Positions 24,112 through 32,569 of a stretch of 57,050 bases of DNA are shown here, piece after piece. The stretch covers positions 1 through 57,050 of the forward strand of contig NZ_BMMU01000040.1 in assembly GCF_014646095.1 (NCBI RefSeq). The letters run 5' to 3'. This stretch comes from Streptomyces lacrimifluminis (GTDB lineage: Bacteria; Actinomycetota; Actinomycetes; Streptomycetales; Streptomycetaceae). The translations under genes and the position numbers were made by a program. Positions within the stretch are counted from its first letter, which is position 1; each line of letters begins with the position of its first letter. Under the pieces are notes generated by a model. It did not search any database and was not told the DNA's origin. It saw nothing but the letters and a program-made list of their open reading frames with translations.

Positions 24112-25134
24112 TCAAGCGTCCCAGAGCGCCCCCAGCGTCTGCAGGTCACCCCCGTACTCGATGCGGTCCGCCCAGGGGGTCGGCCAGGCGTCGGTGCCGT
24201 GGTGGGCGCCGGCGAAGGCTCCGGTCAGGCAGGCGATCGAGTCCGAGTCGCCGGAGGTGCAGGCGGCGCGGCGCAGGGCCGTGAGGGGCTCGTCGGGAAA
24301 GAGCAGGAAACACAGCAGACCGGTCGCCAGGGCCTCTTCGGCCGTCCAGCCGGCGCCGGTGGCCAGGCAGGGGTCGTCCTCGGGCGAGGCGGTGCGGACG
24401 GCGAGCCGCAGCCGGTCCAGGATCGCCAGGCACTCGTCCCAGCCGCGGGCGATGAAGTGCTCGGGGCTGGGATCGTGGCTGTGCGTCCACAGGTCGCCCA
24501 GCCAGCGGTGGTAGTAGCGGCTACGGCTCTCGTGCGCGTGCGTACGGAGCAGGGTCACGAGTTCGGCCGGGCCTGCGCCCTGGGCCAGCAGCCGGACGGC
24601 GTAGGCGGTGAGGTCGGACGCGGCCAGCGCCGTCGGGTGTCCGTGGGTGAGCGCGGCCTGCAACTGGGCGGCGCCCGCGCGCTGTTCGTCACTCAGGGCC
24701 GCGACCAGGCCGAGGGGCGCCACGCGCATGTTGGCACCGCAGCCCTTCGAACCGATCTGGCTGGCCTCCTGCCAGGGCAGCCGCTCGTTCTCCAGCAGTT
24801 CGCAGGCGACCAGGCAGGTGCGGCCGGGTGCCCGGTTGTTGTCCGGCGACCGGAACCACTTCACGAACTCCTCGCGGACCGGCCGTTCCATCCCCGCCGG
24901 GGCGAGCAGCCCCCGGTCCATCGCCGCGCGCAGACCGTGGGCGAGCGCCAGTGTCATCTGTGTGTCGTCGGTGACGATCGCGGGCGTGGGGAGCTCCATC
25001 TGCCGCCAGGGGCCGTGCGTGGCGAGGATCGACGGGATGTCCTTGAACTCGGTCGGGAAGCCCAGGGCGTCGCCGAGGGCGAGCCCGATCAACGCCCCAC
25101 TTGCGGCGCGCTTCCTGACGGTCGTGGTGGTCAT
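24112..25134 (-). CDS. ADP-ribosylglycohydrolase (DraG/ARH family)
   Basis: The 340-residue protein carries the family hallmarks: GALIGLALGDALGFPTEF, the metal motif TDDTQM (55-60), GSKGCGANMRVAPLGL in the middle, and GDSDSIACLTGAFAGAHHG (from 295), whose aspartates complete a two-metal site. All metal ligands appear intact. Such enzymes remove ADP-ribose from modified arginines, other residues or small molecules. Its ATG overlaps the NrtR gene stop (ATGA) and it is followed by RlaP copy 2, so the three are one coupled transcript. Confidence 0.93.
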   Translation of the reverse strand: MTTTTVRKRAASGALIGLALGDALGFPTEFKDIPSILATHGPWRQMELPTPAIVTDDTQMTLALAHGLRAAMDRGLLAPAGMERPVREEFVKWFRSPDNNRAPGRTCLVACELLENERLPWQEASQIGSKGCGANMRVAPLGLVAALSDEQRAGAAQLQAALTHGHPTALAASDLTAYAVRLLAQGAGPAELVTLLRTHAHESRSRYYHRWLGDLWTHSHDPSPEHFIARGWDECLAILDRLRLAVRTASPEDDPCLATGAGWTAEEALATGLLCFLLFPDEPLTALRRAACTSGDSDSIACLTGAFAGAHHGTDAWPTPWADRIEYGGDLQTLGALWDA

Positions 25135-25982
25135 GCGGGGCGTCCTTCCGGTGACGACGGAGACGGTGGTGACTGAGACGGTGACGAAGGGGTCGGTGAC
25201 GAAGGGGACGGTGAGGAGGGAGGCGAGGCCGGCGACACCGACGTGGTCGGGCGCAGCAGCGGCGGATGCAGGGTGTCCGCGGTACCCGCGCGGTACAGCG
25301 CGGCGGGCTTGCCCCGGCCTCCGGTGAGGCGCGCCGCGCCCGGTACGGGTTCGACGAAGCCCGGAGTGGCGAGCACCTTGCGGCGGAAGTTGGGCGGGTC
25401 GAGAGCGGTGCCCCACACGGTCTCGTAGACCTGCCGCAGCTCGCCGAGGGTGAACTCGGGCGGGCAGAAGGCGGTCGCGATGCAGGAGTACTCCAGCTTG
25501 GCGCCGACCCGGTCGTGGGCGTCGGCCAGGATGCGGTCGTGGTCGAAGGCGAGCGGCCCGAGCGCGTTGTACCGCAGCCACTGGGCCTGCGCCGCGTCCC
25601 CGCCGCCGTGCGGCTCCGGCGCGTGCGGCAGCAGCGCGGCGAAGGCCACGGACACGACCCGCATCCTCGGGTCGCGGTCGGGTTCGCTGTACGTGCGCAA
25701 CTGCTCCAGGTGCAGCCCGGACACGTCCGACAGGCCGGTCTCCTCGGCGAGTTCGCGCCGGGCCGCCCTCTCCGCGGACTCGTCGGGAAGGACAAAGCCT
25801 CCGGGCAGTGCCCAGCGGCCGGCGTACGGCTCATGACCGCGCTCGACGAGCAGCACGTGCAGCGTGCCCGCGCGCAGGGTCAGGACCGCCAGATCGACGG
25901 TGACGGCGAAGGGTTCGAAGGCGTACTTGTCGTATCCCTCGGGAGCCCGGCCCCGCGCCGATCCGTTCACGGGTGCGGTCAT
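25131..25982 (-). CDS. NrtR-family Nudix transcriptional regulator
   Basis: The 283-residue protein has an N-terminal Nudix domain (about 20-155) with a complete Nudix box, G62 to L84 (GFVLPDE...RRELAEETGL), so hydrolysis could be retained. A C-terminal winged helix-turn-helix (about 165-235) has FTLGELRQVYETVWGTALDP, NFRRKVLATPGFVEPV and GRGKPAALYRAG, diagnostic of NrtR regulators of NAD metabolism, which bind ADP-ribose-like ligands. A 45-residue Ser/Pro-rich tail follows. Two palindromes and a good promoter lie right upstream, so autoregulation is likely. Confidence 0.88.
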   Translation of the reverse strand: MTAPVNGSARGRAPEGYDKYAFEPFAVTVDLAVLTLRAGTLHVLLVERGHEPYAGRWALPGGFVLPDESAERAARRELAEETGLSDVSGLHLEQLRTYSEPDRDPRMRVVSVAFAALLPHAPEPHGGGDAAQAQWLRYNALGPLAFDHDRILADAHDRVGAKLEYSCIATAFCPPEFTLGELRQVYETVWGTALDPPNFRRKVLATPGFVEPVPGAARLTGGRGKPAALYRAGTADTLHPPLLRPTTSVSPASPPSSPSPSSPTPSSPSQSPPSPSSPEGRPA

Positions 25983-26013
25983 GCCCGCCCACCCCCTTCA
26001 CGATCACTATTTA

Positions 26014-26045
26014 TGGTCACCATGACCAATAGTCATCCTGACTAT
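26014..26045. promoter_or_regulatory. Twin palindromic operators of the NrtR operon
   Basis: TGGTCA-CCA-TGACCA (26014-26028) and ATAGTCA-TCC-TGACTAT (26029-26045) are perfect 6-3-6 and 7-3-7 palindromes with a shared T(A/G)GTCA half-site, centres 16 bp apart. They overlap the promoter -10 and lie downstream of it, which suits repression. Confidence 0.75.
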
Positions 26046-26069
26046 AAAGAGCCCGAGCCGACCGCACAA
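26041..26069 (-). promoter_or_regulatory. Vegetative-type promoter of the NrtR operon
   Basis: On the minus strand TTGTGC (26069-26064) and TATAGT (26046-26041) are separated by 17 bp. The -10 is inside the second palindrome. Confidence 0.7.
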
Positions 26070-26216
26070 CCCTTCTTGACGACTCCCATACGCCAAAAGC
26101 CCCTCAGTAGCCCCCCAAGCGCCCAGGAGGGATCGTGATACCGGGAAGGCCGAGGAGGGTGTCGAATCCCCTCCAGCGCGCCCAGGCGCCCCCTGGTGAC
26201 CCTCCTGACAAACAAG

Positions 26217-26253
26217 AGCGGCCGACCCCGGAGAGCTCCGGAACCGGCCGCCT
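26217..26253 (-). terminator. Nested hairpin after rluB
   Basis: GCGGCCG/CGGCCGC outer arms enclose CCGGAG/CTCCGG, about 20 bases beyond the rluB stop. Confidence 0.7.
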
Positions 26254-26271
26254 GCAACGAGAACCCAGTGC

Positions 26272-27462
26272 CTACAGATCGACTTCCTGCATCAGCATGC
26301 CGACCTCGGTGTTGGACAGACGCCGCAGCCAGCCCGACTTCTGGTCGCCGAGGGTGATCGGGCCGAAGGAGACGCGCACCAGCTTGTCGACCGGGAAGCC
26401 GGCCTCCGCGAGCATGCGGCGCACGATGTGCTTGCGGCCCTCGTGGAGCGTGACCTCCACGAGGTAGTTCTTGCCGGTCTGCTCGACGACCCGGAAGTGG
26501 TCCGCACGCGCGTACCCGTCCTCCAGCTGGATGCCGTCCTTGAGCTGCTTGCCCAGGTCGCGCGGGATCGGGCCCACGATGTGCGCGAGATAGACCTTCT
26601 TCACGCCGTACTTGGGGTGGGTCAGCCGGTGCGCCAGCTCACCGTGGTTGGTGAGCAGGATGACGCCCTCGGTCTCGGTGTCGAGCCGACCGACGTGGAA
26701 GAGCCGCGTCTCGCGGTTCGTCACGTAGTCGCCGAGGCACTGTCGGCCCTCGTTGTCCTCCATCGTCGAGACGACGCCCGCGGGCTTGTTCAGCGAGAAG
26801 AACTGGTACGACTGCGTGGCCACGGTCAGCCCGTCGACCTTGATCTCGTCGTGCTCGGGGTCGACACGCAGACCCTGCTCCACCACGATCTCGCCGTTGA
26901 CCTCCACGCGCGCGTGCTCGATCAGCTCCTCGCAGGTCCGCCGGGAACCGTAGCCCGCCCGCGCGAGGATCTTCTGGAGCCGCTCGCCCTCCTGCTCGGC
27001 GCCCGGGAACGTCTTGGGCAGCTGGACGTCCTTCTTGTCCGCGTACCGCTCCCGGTTGCGCTCCTCGGCCCGCGCGTCGTACTCGCGAGAGGTCGCCGGG
27101 ACCCACCGCCCGCGTCCGGTGCTGTTGTGGCCCTGCCTGGGCCCGCCCTTGGCACCGCCACGCGCGGAGGCACCGCGCCCTGACTTCGGGCCGTCCGGAG
27201 TCGCGGCCGGCCCCACGTCGTAGCGGCGCTCCTCGGGACGCGGCTTACTGGGACGCCCCTGGGCCTGACCCTGGCCCTGACCCTGCTTCTGACCTGGGCC
27301 CTGCCCCTGGCCTCGGCCCTGAGCCTGGCCGCGCCCCTGCCCCTGACCGCGCCCTTGGCCCTGGCCCTGGCCCCGCCTGTCGCCCCCGCCGTTGCCGGCG
27401 CCGCGAGAGTTACCGCGCCCGCCACCGCTCTTGCCGCCACCGCTACCGCTACTGCTTCGCAT
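26272..27462 (-). CDS. rluB: 23S rRNA pseudouridine synthase RluB-type with long RG/GQ-rich N-terminal extension
   Basis: The 396-residue protein has three parts. Residues 1-70 are low-complexity Gly/Gln/Arg repeats (GQGQGRGQGQGRGQAQGRGQ type). Residues 71-155 are a charged, likely disordered linker. From about 157 comes a standard S4 RNA-binding domain (LQKILARAGYGSRRTCEELI) followed by the RsuA/RluB catalytic domain with LNKPAGVVST, HVGRLDTETEGVILLTNHG (catalytic Asp) and LHEGRKHIVRRML. It should modify uridine in helix 89-90 of 23S rRNA. The ATG overlaps the scpB stop (TGATG). The extension is unusually long. Confidence 0.92.
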   Translation of the reverse strand: MRSSSGSGGGKSGGGRGNSRGAGNGGGDRRGQGQGQGRGQGQGRGQAQGRGQGQGPGQKQGQGQGQAQGRPSKPRPEERRYDVGPAATPDGPKSGRGASARGGAKGGPRQGHNSTGRGRWVPATSREYDARAEERNRERYADKKDVQLPKTFPGAEQEGERLQKILARAGYGSRRTCEELIEHARVEVNGEIVVEQGLRVDPEHDEIKVDGLTVATQSYQFFSLNKPAGVVSTMEDNEGRQCLGDYVTNRETRLFHVGRLDTETEGVILLTNHGELAHRLTHPKYGVKKVYLAHIVGPIPRDLGKQLKDGIQLEDGYARADHFRVVEQTGKNYLVEVTLHEGRKHIVRRMLAEAGFPVDKLVRVSFGPITLGDQKSGWLRRLSNTEVGMLMQEVDL

Positions 27463-28124
27463 CAAAATTCCGTCTGGTCGTCTGCGTCGTCTGCACCCGG
27501 AGCATCGGGAGCATCCGGATCGAACGACGGAACACCTTCCTGCGTCTCGGCCTCGATCGCGTCCGCCTCCGGAAGGAAGGGTGCGAGCTCCGGGAGTTCG
27601 TCCAGGCCTCGCAGGCCCATCCGCTCCAGGAAGTAGTTCGTCGTCGTGTACAGGATCGCACCTGTTTCGGGTTCCGTGCCCGCCTCCTGGACCAGACCGC
27701 GCTGCAACAGGGTCCGCATGACCCCGTCACAGTTGACTCCGCGGACGGCCGAGACCCGGCTGCGGCTGACCGGCTGCCGGTACGCGACCACCGCCAGAGT
27801 CTCCAGCGCCGCCTGGGTGAGCCGGGCCTGCTGCCCGTCCAGCACGAAGCCCTCGACGGCCGCCGCGTACTCGGGCCGGGAGTAGAAACGCCAGCCGCCG
27901 GCGATGAGCCGCAGCTCGAAACCGCGTCCCTGGACGGTGTACTCGTCGGCCAGAGCGCGCAGGGCGTCCGCGATCTGCCGCCGGGGCCGCTGGAGGATCT
28001 TCGCGAGGTGTTCCTCGGTCGCGGGTTCGTCCACGACCATGAGGACGGCCTCCAGAGCGGGCCTGAGATCGAGATCGGCGACGGTCGGCGGCCCGGCCGG
28101 CACCTCGGTGGTCTCCTCGCTCAC
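27462..28124 (-). CDS. scpB: Segregation and condensation protein B
   Basis: The 220-residue protein has two winged-helix domains: LRPALEAVLMVVDEPATEEH ... RRQIADALRALADEY and LTQAALETLAVVAYRQPVSR with VRGVNCDGVMRTLLQRGLVQ. The tail is acidic (DAPDAPGADDADDQTEF). With ScpA it binds SMC to form the bacterial condensin. The GTG start overlaps the scpA stop (GTGA), so equal synthesis is likely. Confidence 0.95.
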   Translation of the reverse strand: MSEETTEVPAGPPTVADLDLRPALEAVLMVVDEPATEEHLAKILQRPRRQIADALRALADEYTVQGRGFELRLIAGGWRFYSRPEYAAAVEGFVLDGQQARLTQAALETLAVVAYRQPVSRSRVSAVRGVNCDGVMRTLLQRGLVQEAGTEPETGAILYTTTNYFLERMGLRGLDELPELAPFLPEADAIEAETQEGVPSFDPDAPDAPGADDADDQTEF

Positions 28125-29152
28125 GCCTTCCTCTCCTCCTTCGGCGGCTCCGGCGGCCGGTCGAACTCGTCGGTGACCGTCGGCTCCCGATCGCCCTCCC
28201 CGCCCGTCCAGCGCACCACCAGCTCCCCGAGCGCGGTCTCCTGGTCCAGGGCGACGGCCTTCTCCCGGTACAGCTCCAGCAGGGCGAGGAAGCGCGCCAC
28301 GACGGTCAGCGTGTCGTCGGTGTCCTCGACGAGGTCCTGGAAGGTCGCCTCACCGAGTTCCCGCAGCCGCGCGACCACGATCTGGGCCTGTTCCTGCACG
28401 CTCACCAGGGGCGCGTGGATGTGGTCGACGTACACCTGCGGCCTGGGCCGCGGCTGCATCGCCTTCACGGCGAGCTTCGCGAACCCCTCCGCCCCGATGC
28501 TGATGACGACCTCGGGCAGCAGTTCGGCGTGGTGCGGCTCCAGTCCGACGGTACGGGGATAGCGGCGGGCCTCGTCGTCGAGGCGGCGGCTGAAGATGTC
28601 GGCGACCTGCTTGTACGCGCGGTACTGGAGCAGCCGCGCGAACAGCAGGTCGCGCGCCTCCAGCAGGGCCAGGTCGGCCTCGTCCTCGACCTCGGCGGCG
28701 GGCAGCAGCCGCGCGGCCTTCAGGTCCAGCAGAGTGGCCGCGACGACCAGGAACTCGGTCGTCTGGTCGAGATCCCAGTCCGGCCCCATCGCCCTGATGT
28801 GCGCCATGAACTCGTCGGTCACCTTGGAGAGGGCGACCTCGGTGACGTCGAGCCTGTGCCTGGAGATCAGCTGGAGGAGGAGATCGAACGGTCCCTCGAA
28901 GTTGGCGAGCCGGACCTTGAAGACACCGTCATCGGGTTCGTCCGACGGTGTGGGCTCGACAGGCCCGGCGGGCGACTCCGGCTCGGGTTCCGGTTCCGGT
29001 TCCGCCGAGGGAACCGGGGCCTCCGGTACTTCCGCCACCTCTTCGGGCGAGGGTGCGACCGGAACCGGTGGCGCGCCTCCCGGACCCCGCCCCAGCACAC
29101 GCCGACGACCGGCGGAGCCGGGGCCGGGTGCAGGGGCGTCGTTCGAGGTCAT
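28121..29152 (-). CDS. scpA: Segregation and condensation protein A (kleisin)
   Basis: The 343-residue kleisin has a disordered Pro/Glu-rich N-terminus (1-75), then FKVRLANFEGPFDLLLQLIS and FLVVAATLLDLKAARLLP (SMC-neck-binding helices), and a C-terminal winged helix with TVVARFLALLELYREKAVAL. It bridges the SMC dimer with ScpB. The start is the ATG at 29152; it lies 18 bp after the RHH gene's stop, in the same unit. Confidence 0.95.
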   Translation of the reverse strand: MTSNDAPAPGPGSAGRRRVLGRGPGGAPPVPVAPSPEEVAEVPEAPVPSAEPEPEPEPESPAGPVEPTPSDEPDDGVFKVRLANFEGPFDLLLQLISRHRLDVTEVALSKVTDEFMAHIRAMGPDWDLDQTTEFLVVAATLLDLKAARLLPAAEVEDEADLALLEARDLLFARLLQYRAYKQVADIFSRRLDDEARRYPRTVGLEPHHAELLPEVVISIGAEGFAKLAVKAMQPRPRPQVYVDHIHAPLVSVQEQAQIVVARLRELGEATFQDLVEDTDDTLTVVARFLALLELYREKAVALDQETALGELVVRWTGGEGDREPTVTDEFDRPPEPPKEERKA

Positions 29153-29170
29153 GGCCCACGCAGGCTACCG

Positions 29171-29743
29171 CTAGCGGCCGCGCAACCGTCGTACGAGAAT
29201 GCTCGCGTCCCCACGGGACTCGAGATCCGCGAGCACCACCGCGACCGCCTCGCGCACGATCCGCCCGCGGTCGACCGCGAGCCCGTGCTCGCCCCGCAGT
29301 ACGAGACGCGCGTGCTCCAGGTCCATCAGTTCCTCGGCGGAGACGTACACCGTGATCTTCTCGTCGTGCCGCTCGCGCCCGCTGGGCCGCCGCGAGGGGG
29401 CCCGGCCGCGCTTGCGGGACGCCGACACCGACTGCGGCCCCTGTCCGGAGGCAGAACCTTCCTGCTCGCCCGGGCGCCGCATCGAACGCTCCGCGGTGGC
29501 CCCCCGGCTGCGCGACTCGCCGGCGTCGGCCGGGTCCGCGCCGGTGGCGACATGCTCGTCACCGGCACCGTCACCGCCCTGGACGGGCACCGAGTGCGGC
29601 GCGTCCTCCGCGGCGGCCCCGTCGCTCTCCCCGGCGGGACCCGGCACCCGGGCCTCACCGTTGGCCTGGCGCCTGGGAGTGGACGACTGGAGCGCCATGC
29701 CCCCGGTGGTACGGAACAGTTCGTCGGCCCCCGGCAGACTCAC
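29171..29743 (-). CDS. Ribbon-helix-helix protein encoded between parA and scpA
   Basis: The 190-residue protein has a long disordered, charged middle (about 20-125). Its C-terminal domain reads HDEKITVYVSAEELMDLEHA then LAVDRGRIVREAVAVVLADL, a strand-helix-helix pattern fitting RHH DNA-binding or ParG/Omega-like proteins. Its GTG start at 29743 overlaps the parA stop (GTGA). I chose it over a GTG four codons earlier because of that coupling. By position it could be a DNA-binding partner of the ParA ATPase or a link to ScpAB; this is inference. Confidence 0.75.
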   Translation of the reverse strand: MSLPGADELFRTTGGMALQSSTPRRQANGEARVPGPAGESDGAAAEDAPHSVPVQGGDGAGDEHVATGADPADAGESRSRGATAERSMRRPGEQEGSASGQGPQSVSASRKRGRAPSRRPSGRERHDEKITVYVSAEELMDLEHARLVLRGEHGLAVDRGRIVREAVAVVLADLESRGDASILVRRLRGR

Positions 29744-30918
29744 TCGGCGTGACACCGGGCGAGCACCTCCCTGGCGAGCTGGCGATAGGCGGCGGCACCG
29801 ACGGAGTTCGAGGCGTACGTGGTGATCGGCTCGCCGGCGACCGTGGTCTCCGGGAAGCGGACCGTGCGTCCGATGACCGTGTGGTAGACGTGGTCGTCGA
29901 ATGCCTCGACGACACGTGCGAGCACCTCACGGCTGTGCACCGTGCGCGAGTCGTACATCGTGGCGAGGATCCCGTCGAGCTCCAGCTCCGGGTTCAGCCG
30001 CTCCTGGACCTTCTCGATGGTCTCCGTCAGCAGCGCGACACCGCGCAGCGCGAAGAACTCGCACTCCAGAGGCACTATCACCTTGTGGGCCGCCGTCAGG
30101 GCGTTCACGGTGAGCAGGCCGAGCGAGGGCTGACAGTCGATCACGATGTAGTCGTAGTCGGCCATGAGCGGCTTCAGGGCACGCTGGAGCGTCGACTCGC
30201 GCGCGACCTCCGACACCAGCTGCACCTCGGCCGCGGACAGGTCGATGTTGCTCGGCAGCAGGTCCATGTTCGGGACCGCCGTCTTGAGCAGGACCTCGTC
30301 CGCGGACATCCCCCGCTCCATGAGCAGGTTGTAGACCGTCAGGTCGAGTTCCATCGGATTCACACCGAGGCCCACGGAGAGAGCGCCCTGCGGGTCGAAG
30401 TCGACCAGCAGGACCCGGCGTCCGTACTCCGCGAGAGCGGCACCCAGGTTGATGGTCGACGTCGTCTTGCCGACGCCGCCCTTCTGGTTGCACATCGCGA
30501 CGATCGTCGCGGGGCCGTGACTGGTCAGCGGACCCGGGATCGGGAAGTACGGCAGCGGGCGTCCGGTGGGACCGATGCGCTCACGGCGCTGACGGGCCGC
30601 GTCGGGCGCGAGCGTGGCCGCGTACTCCGGATCGGGCTCGTACTCGGCGTCGGGGTCGTAGAAGTGCCCGTCGGGCAGTTCGTCGTAGTCGGCGAAGTGG
30701 TTGTGGACCCCGCCACTACCGTCGCCGGCCATGGCGTTCACGTGATGGCCATCCATGCTCATGTGTCCTGGCTGGGTCACCCCGGACATCTGGTGACCCT
30801 GATGGGCTGCGAAGGTGCGGACCGCGACGGAGCCGACCGCCGCGAGCCCCGCGGGGCCCGATTCCCGCGCCGGCATTCCTGGTTGACCACCCCCGGGAGT
30901 AAATGTCGACTCATTCAC
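29740..30918 (-). CDS. ParA/Soj-family ATPase
   Basis: The 392-residue protein has a 135-residue His/Gly/Asp-rich N-terminal extension, then a deviant Walker A CNQKGGVGKTTST (KGGVGKTT at 146-153), switch motif LLVDFDPQGALSVGLG, Walker B-like DYDYIVIDCQPSLGLLTVNA and the C-terminal VRFPETTVAGEPITTYAS. This is the ParA-like ATPase of the scp operon, not the parAB near oriC (no parB here). GGAGG lies upstream of the GTG. It heads the parA-RHH-scpA-scpB-rluB unit. Confidence 0.92.
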   Translation of the reverse strand: MNESTFTPGGGQPGMPARESGPAGLAAVGSVAVRTFAAHQGHQMSGVTQPGHMSMDGHHVNAMAGDGSGGVHNHFADYDELPDGHFYDPDAEYEPDPEYAATLAPDAARQRRERIGPTGRPLPYFPIPGPLTSHGPATIVAMCNQKGGVGKTTSTINLGAALAEYGRRVLLVDFDPQGALSVGLGVNPMELDLTVYNLLMERGMSADEVLLKTAVPNMDLLPSNIDLSAAEVQLVSEVARESTLQRALKPLMADYDYIVIDCQPSLGLLTVNALTAAHKVIVPLECEFFALRGVALLTETIEKVQERLNPELELDGILATMYDSRTVHSREVLARVVEAFDDHVYHTVIGRTVRFPETTVAGEPITTYASNSVGAAAYRQLAREVLARCHAE

Positions 30919-31310
30919 AAGTCGTCTTACCTCCTTGGTGACCAGGAAACTTCTCGATAGGTCAGCGTGGCACCATGCCGACGGTTGGCGACTCTATGGC
31001 GTGTCGGCCGTTCGCAGCAACACAATCCGCCGGACCCGGCCCGATGTGTCGGCAATGAAACATCCCTCTGTCAAGGGCGTACGGCCGTCGCACGGCAGGG
31101 TTCACCGGTGCGCGAATCGGTTGAAGCGTTACGTTCGAGGCGAGTTGAACGAGTTTCGCAAAGTGACCATACACACATCCGGCCGGACCTTGTCGGGCAA
31201 GGTCCGGCGGGGTGCGGGGCGTTGACGATCTCTGTTGACGTATCGCCTTTTACTCGCCGATGACTTGGTCGTTTAGTCGACCGGGAGCACCTGCGGAGCG
31301 GCCGGGAAGG
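30919..31310. other. Intergenic region upstream of parA
   Basis: No gene is supported. It probably contains the parA operon promoter in the less GC-rich part 30950-31060 and the ald terminator at 31182-31208. Confidence 0.5.
31182..31208 (-). terminator. Hairpin terminator after ald
   Basis: Perfect 11-bp arms GCCGGACCTTG (31182-31192) and CAAGGTCCGGC (31198-31208), 5-nt loop, about 100 bases past the ald stop. Confidence 0.65.
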
Positions 31311-32435
31311 TCAGCTGAGCAGCGTGTCCAACTCGGCGTGCTCCAGCCCGTGCGCCTCCGCGACTTCTCGGTAGACAACCCTGCCGTCATGGGTGTTGAG
31401 GCCCCTGGCGAGCGCGGGATCGCGGCGCAGCGCGGCCACCCAGCCGCGGTCGGCGAGTTCCACGATGTACGGCAGCGTGGCGTTGGTGAGCGCGTAGGTC
31501 GAGGTGTTGGGAACCGCGCCGGGCATGTTGGCGACGCAGTAGAAGACCGACCCATGGACCGGGAAGGTCGGTTCGGCGTGGGTCGTGGGTCGCGAGTCCT
31601 CGAAGCAGCCGCCCTGGTCGATCGCGATGTCGACGAGAACGCTGCCCGGCTTCATCCGGGACACCAGCTCGTTGGTGACCAGTTTCGGTGCCTTGGCGCC
31701 GGGAATCAGCACGGCACCGATCACGAGGTCGGCGTCCAGGACGGCCTTCTCCAGCTCGAAGGAGTTGGACATGATGGCCCGGACCTTGGTGCCGAAGACC
31801 TTGTCGGCCTCGCGGAGCTTGTTGATGTCGCGGTCGAGCAGCGTGACGTGAAAGCCCATACCGACGGCGATCTGCGTGGCGTTCCAGCCGGAGACGCCGC
31901 CGCCGATGACGACGGCCCGCGCGGGCTGCGTGCCGGGGACGCCGCCGGGGAGCACGCCGCGTCCGCCGACCGAGCGCATCAGGTGGTAGGCGCCGACCTG
32001 CGGAGCCAGCCGGCCGGCGACCTCCGACATCGGGGCGAGCAGCGGCAGGGCGCGGCCGGGCAGCTCGACGGTCTCGTAGGCGATCGCCGTGGTTCCGGAC
32101 TCGACGAGCGCGTCCGTGCACGCCTTGGACGCGGCCAGGTGCAGGTAGGTGAAGAGCGTCTGGTCCTTGCGGAGGCGGTGGTACTCCTCGGCGATGGGCT
32201 CCTTGACCTTCAGCAGCAGGTCGGCGGTGGCCCACACCTCGTCGGCCGTGGGAAGGATGCGCGCACCGGCGGCCACGAACTCGTCGTCCGTGATCGAGGA
32301 GCCGACGCCGGCGTTCCGCTCGATGACGACCTGGTGGCCGTGGCGCACCAGTTCGTGCACGCCGGCGGGGGTGATGGCCACGCGGAACTCGTTGTTCTTG
32401 ACCTCGCGGGGGATGCCGACCTTCACGTCGATCAC
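31311..32435 (-). CDS. ald: Alanine dehydrogenase
   Basis: The 374-residue enzyme begins VIDVKVGIPREVKNNEFRVA and has VKEPI (substrate lysine), LFTYLHLAA (catalytic His), the NAD-binding AVVIGGGVSGWNATQIAVGM and the conserved VANMPGAVPNTSTYALTNAT. It interconverts L-alanine and pyruvate with NAD and ammonia and is induced by alanine or low oxygen in actinobacteria. The GTG at 32435 has AAGGA just upstream; the GTG three codons later is the alternative. It is monocistronic. Confidence 0.95.
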   Translation of the reverse strand: MIDVKVGIPREVKNNEFRVAITPAGVHELVRHGHQVVIERNAGVGSSITDDEFVAAGARILPTADEVWATADLLLKVKEPIAEEYHRLRKDQTLFTYLHLAASKACTDALVESGTTAIAYETVELPGRALPLLAPMSEVAGRLAPQVGAYHLMRSVGGRGVLPGGVPGTQPARAVVIGGGVSGWNATQIAVGMGFHVTLLDRDINKLREADKVFGTKVRAIMSNSFELEKAVLDADLVIGAVLIPGAKAPKLVTNELVSRMKPGSVLVDIAIDQGGCFEDSRPTTHAEPTFPVHGSVFYCVANMPGAVPNTSTYALTNATLPYIVELADRGWVAALRRDPALARGLNTHDGRVVYREVAEAHGLEHAELDTLLS

Positions 32436-32569
32436 GGTCCTTGGCTCAGAGGATGTGGGGGCATAGCAATACATACCCGGACGTGCAGGGGCACACCAGG
32501 AGACCGCAGGAGAAGGCGCGGTAGAGCCAGTCTAATGAAGGCGTTCTCGGTGTCTAGCCTTTCAATGCA

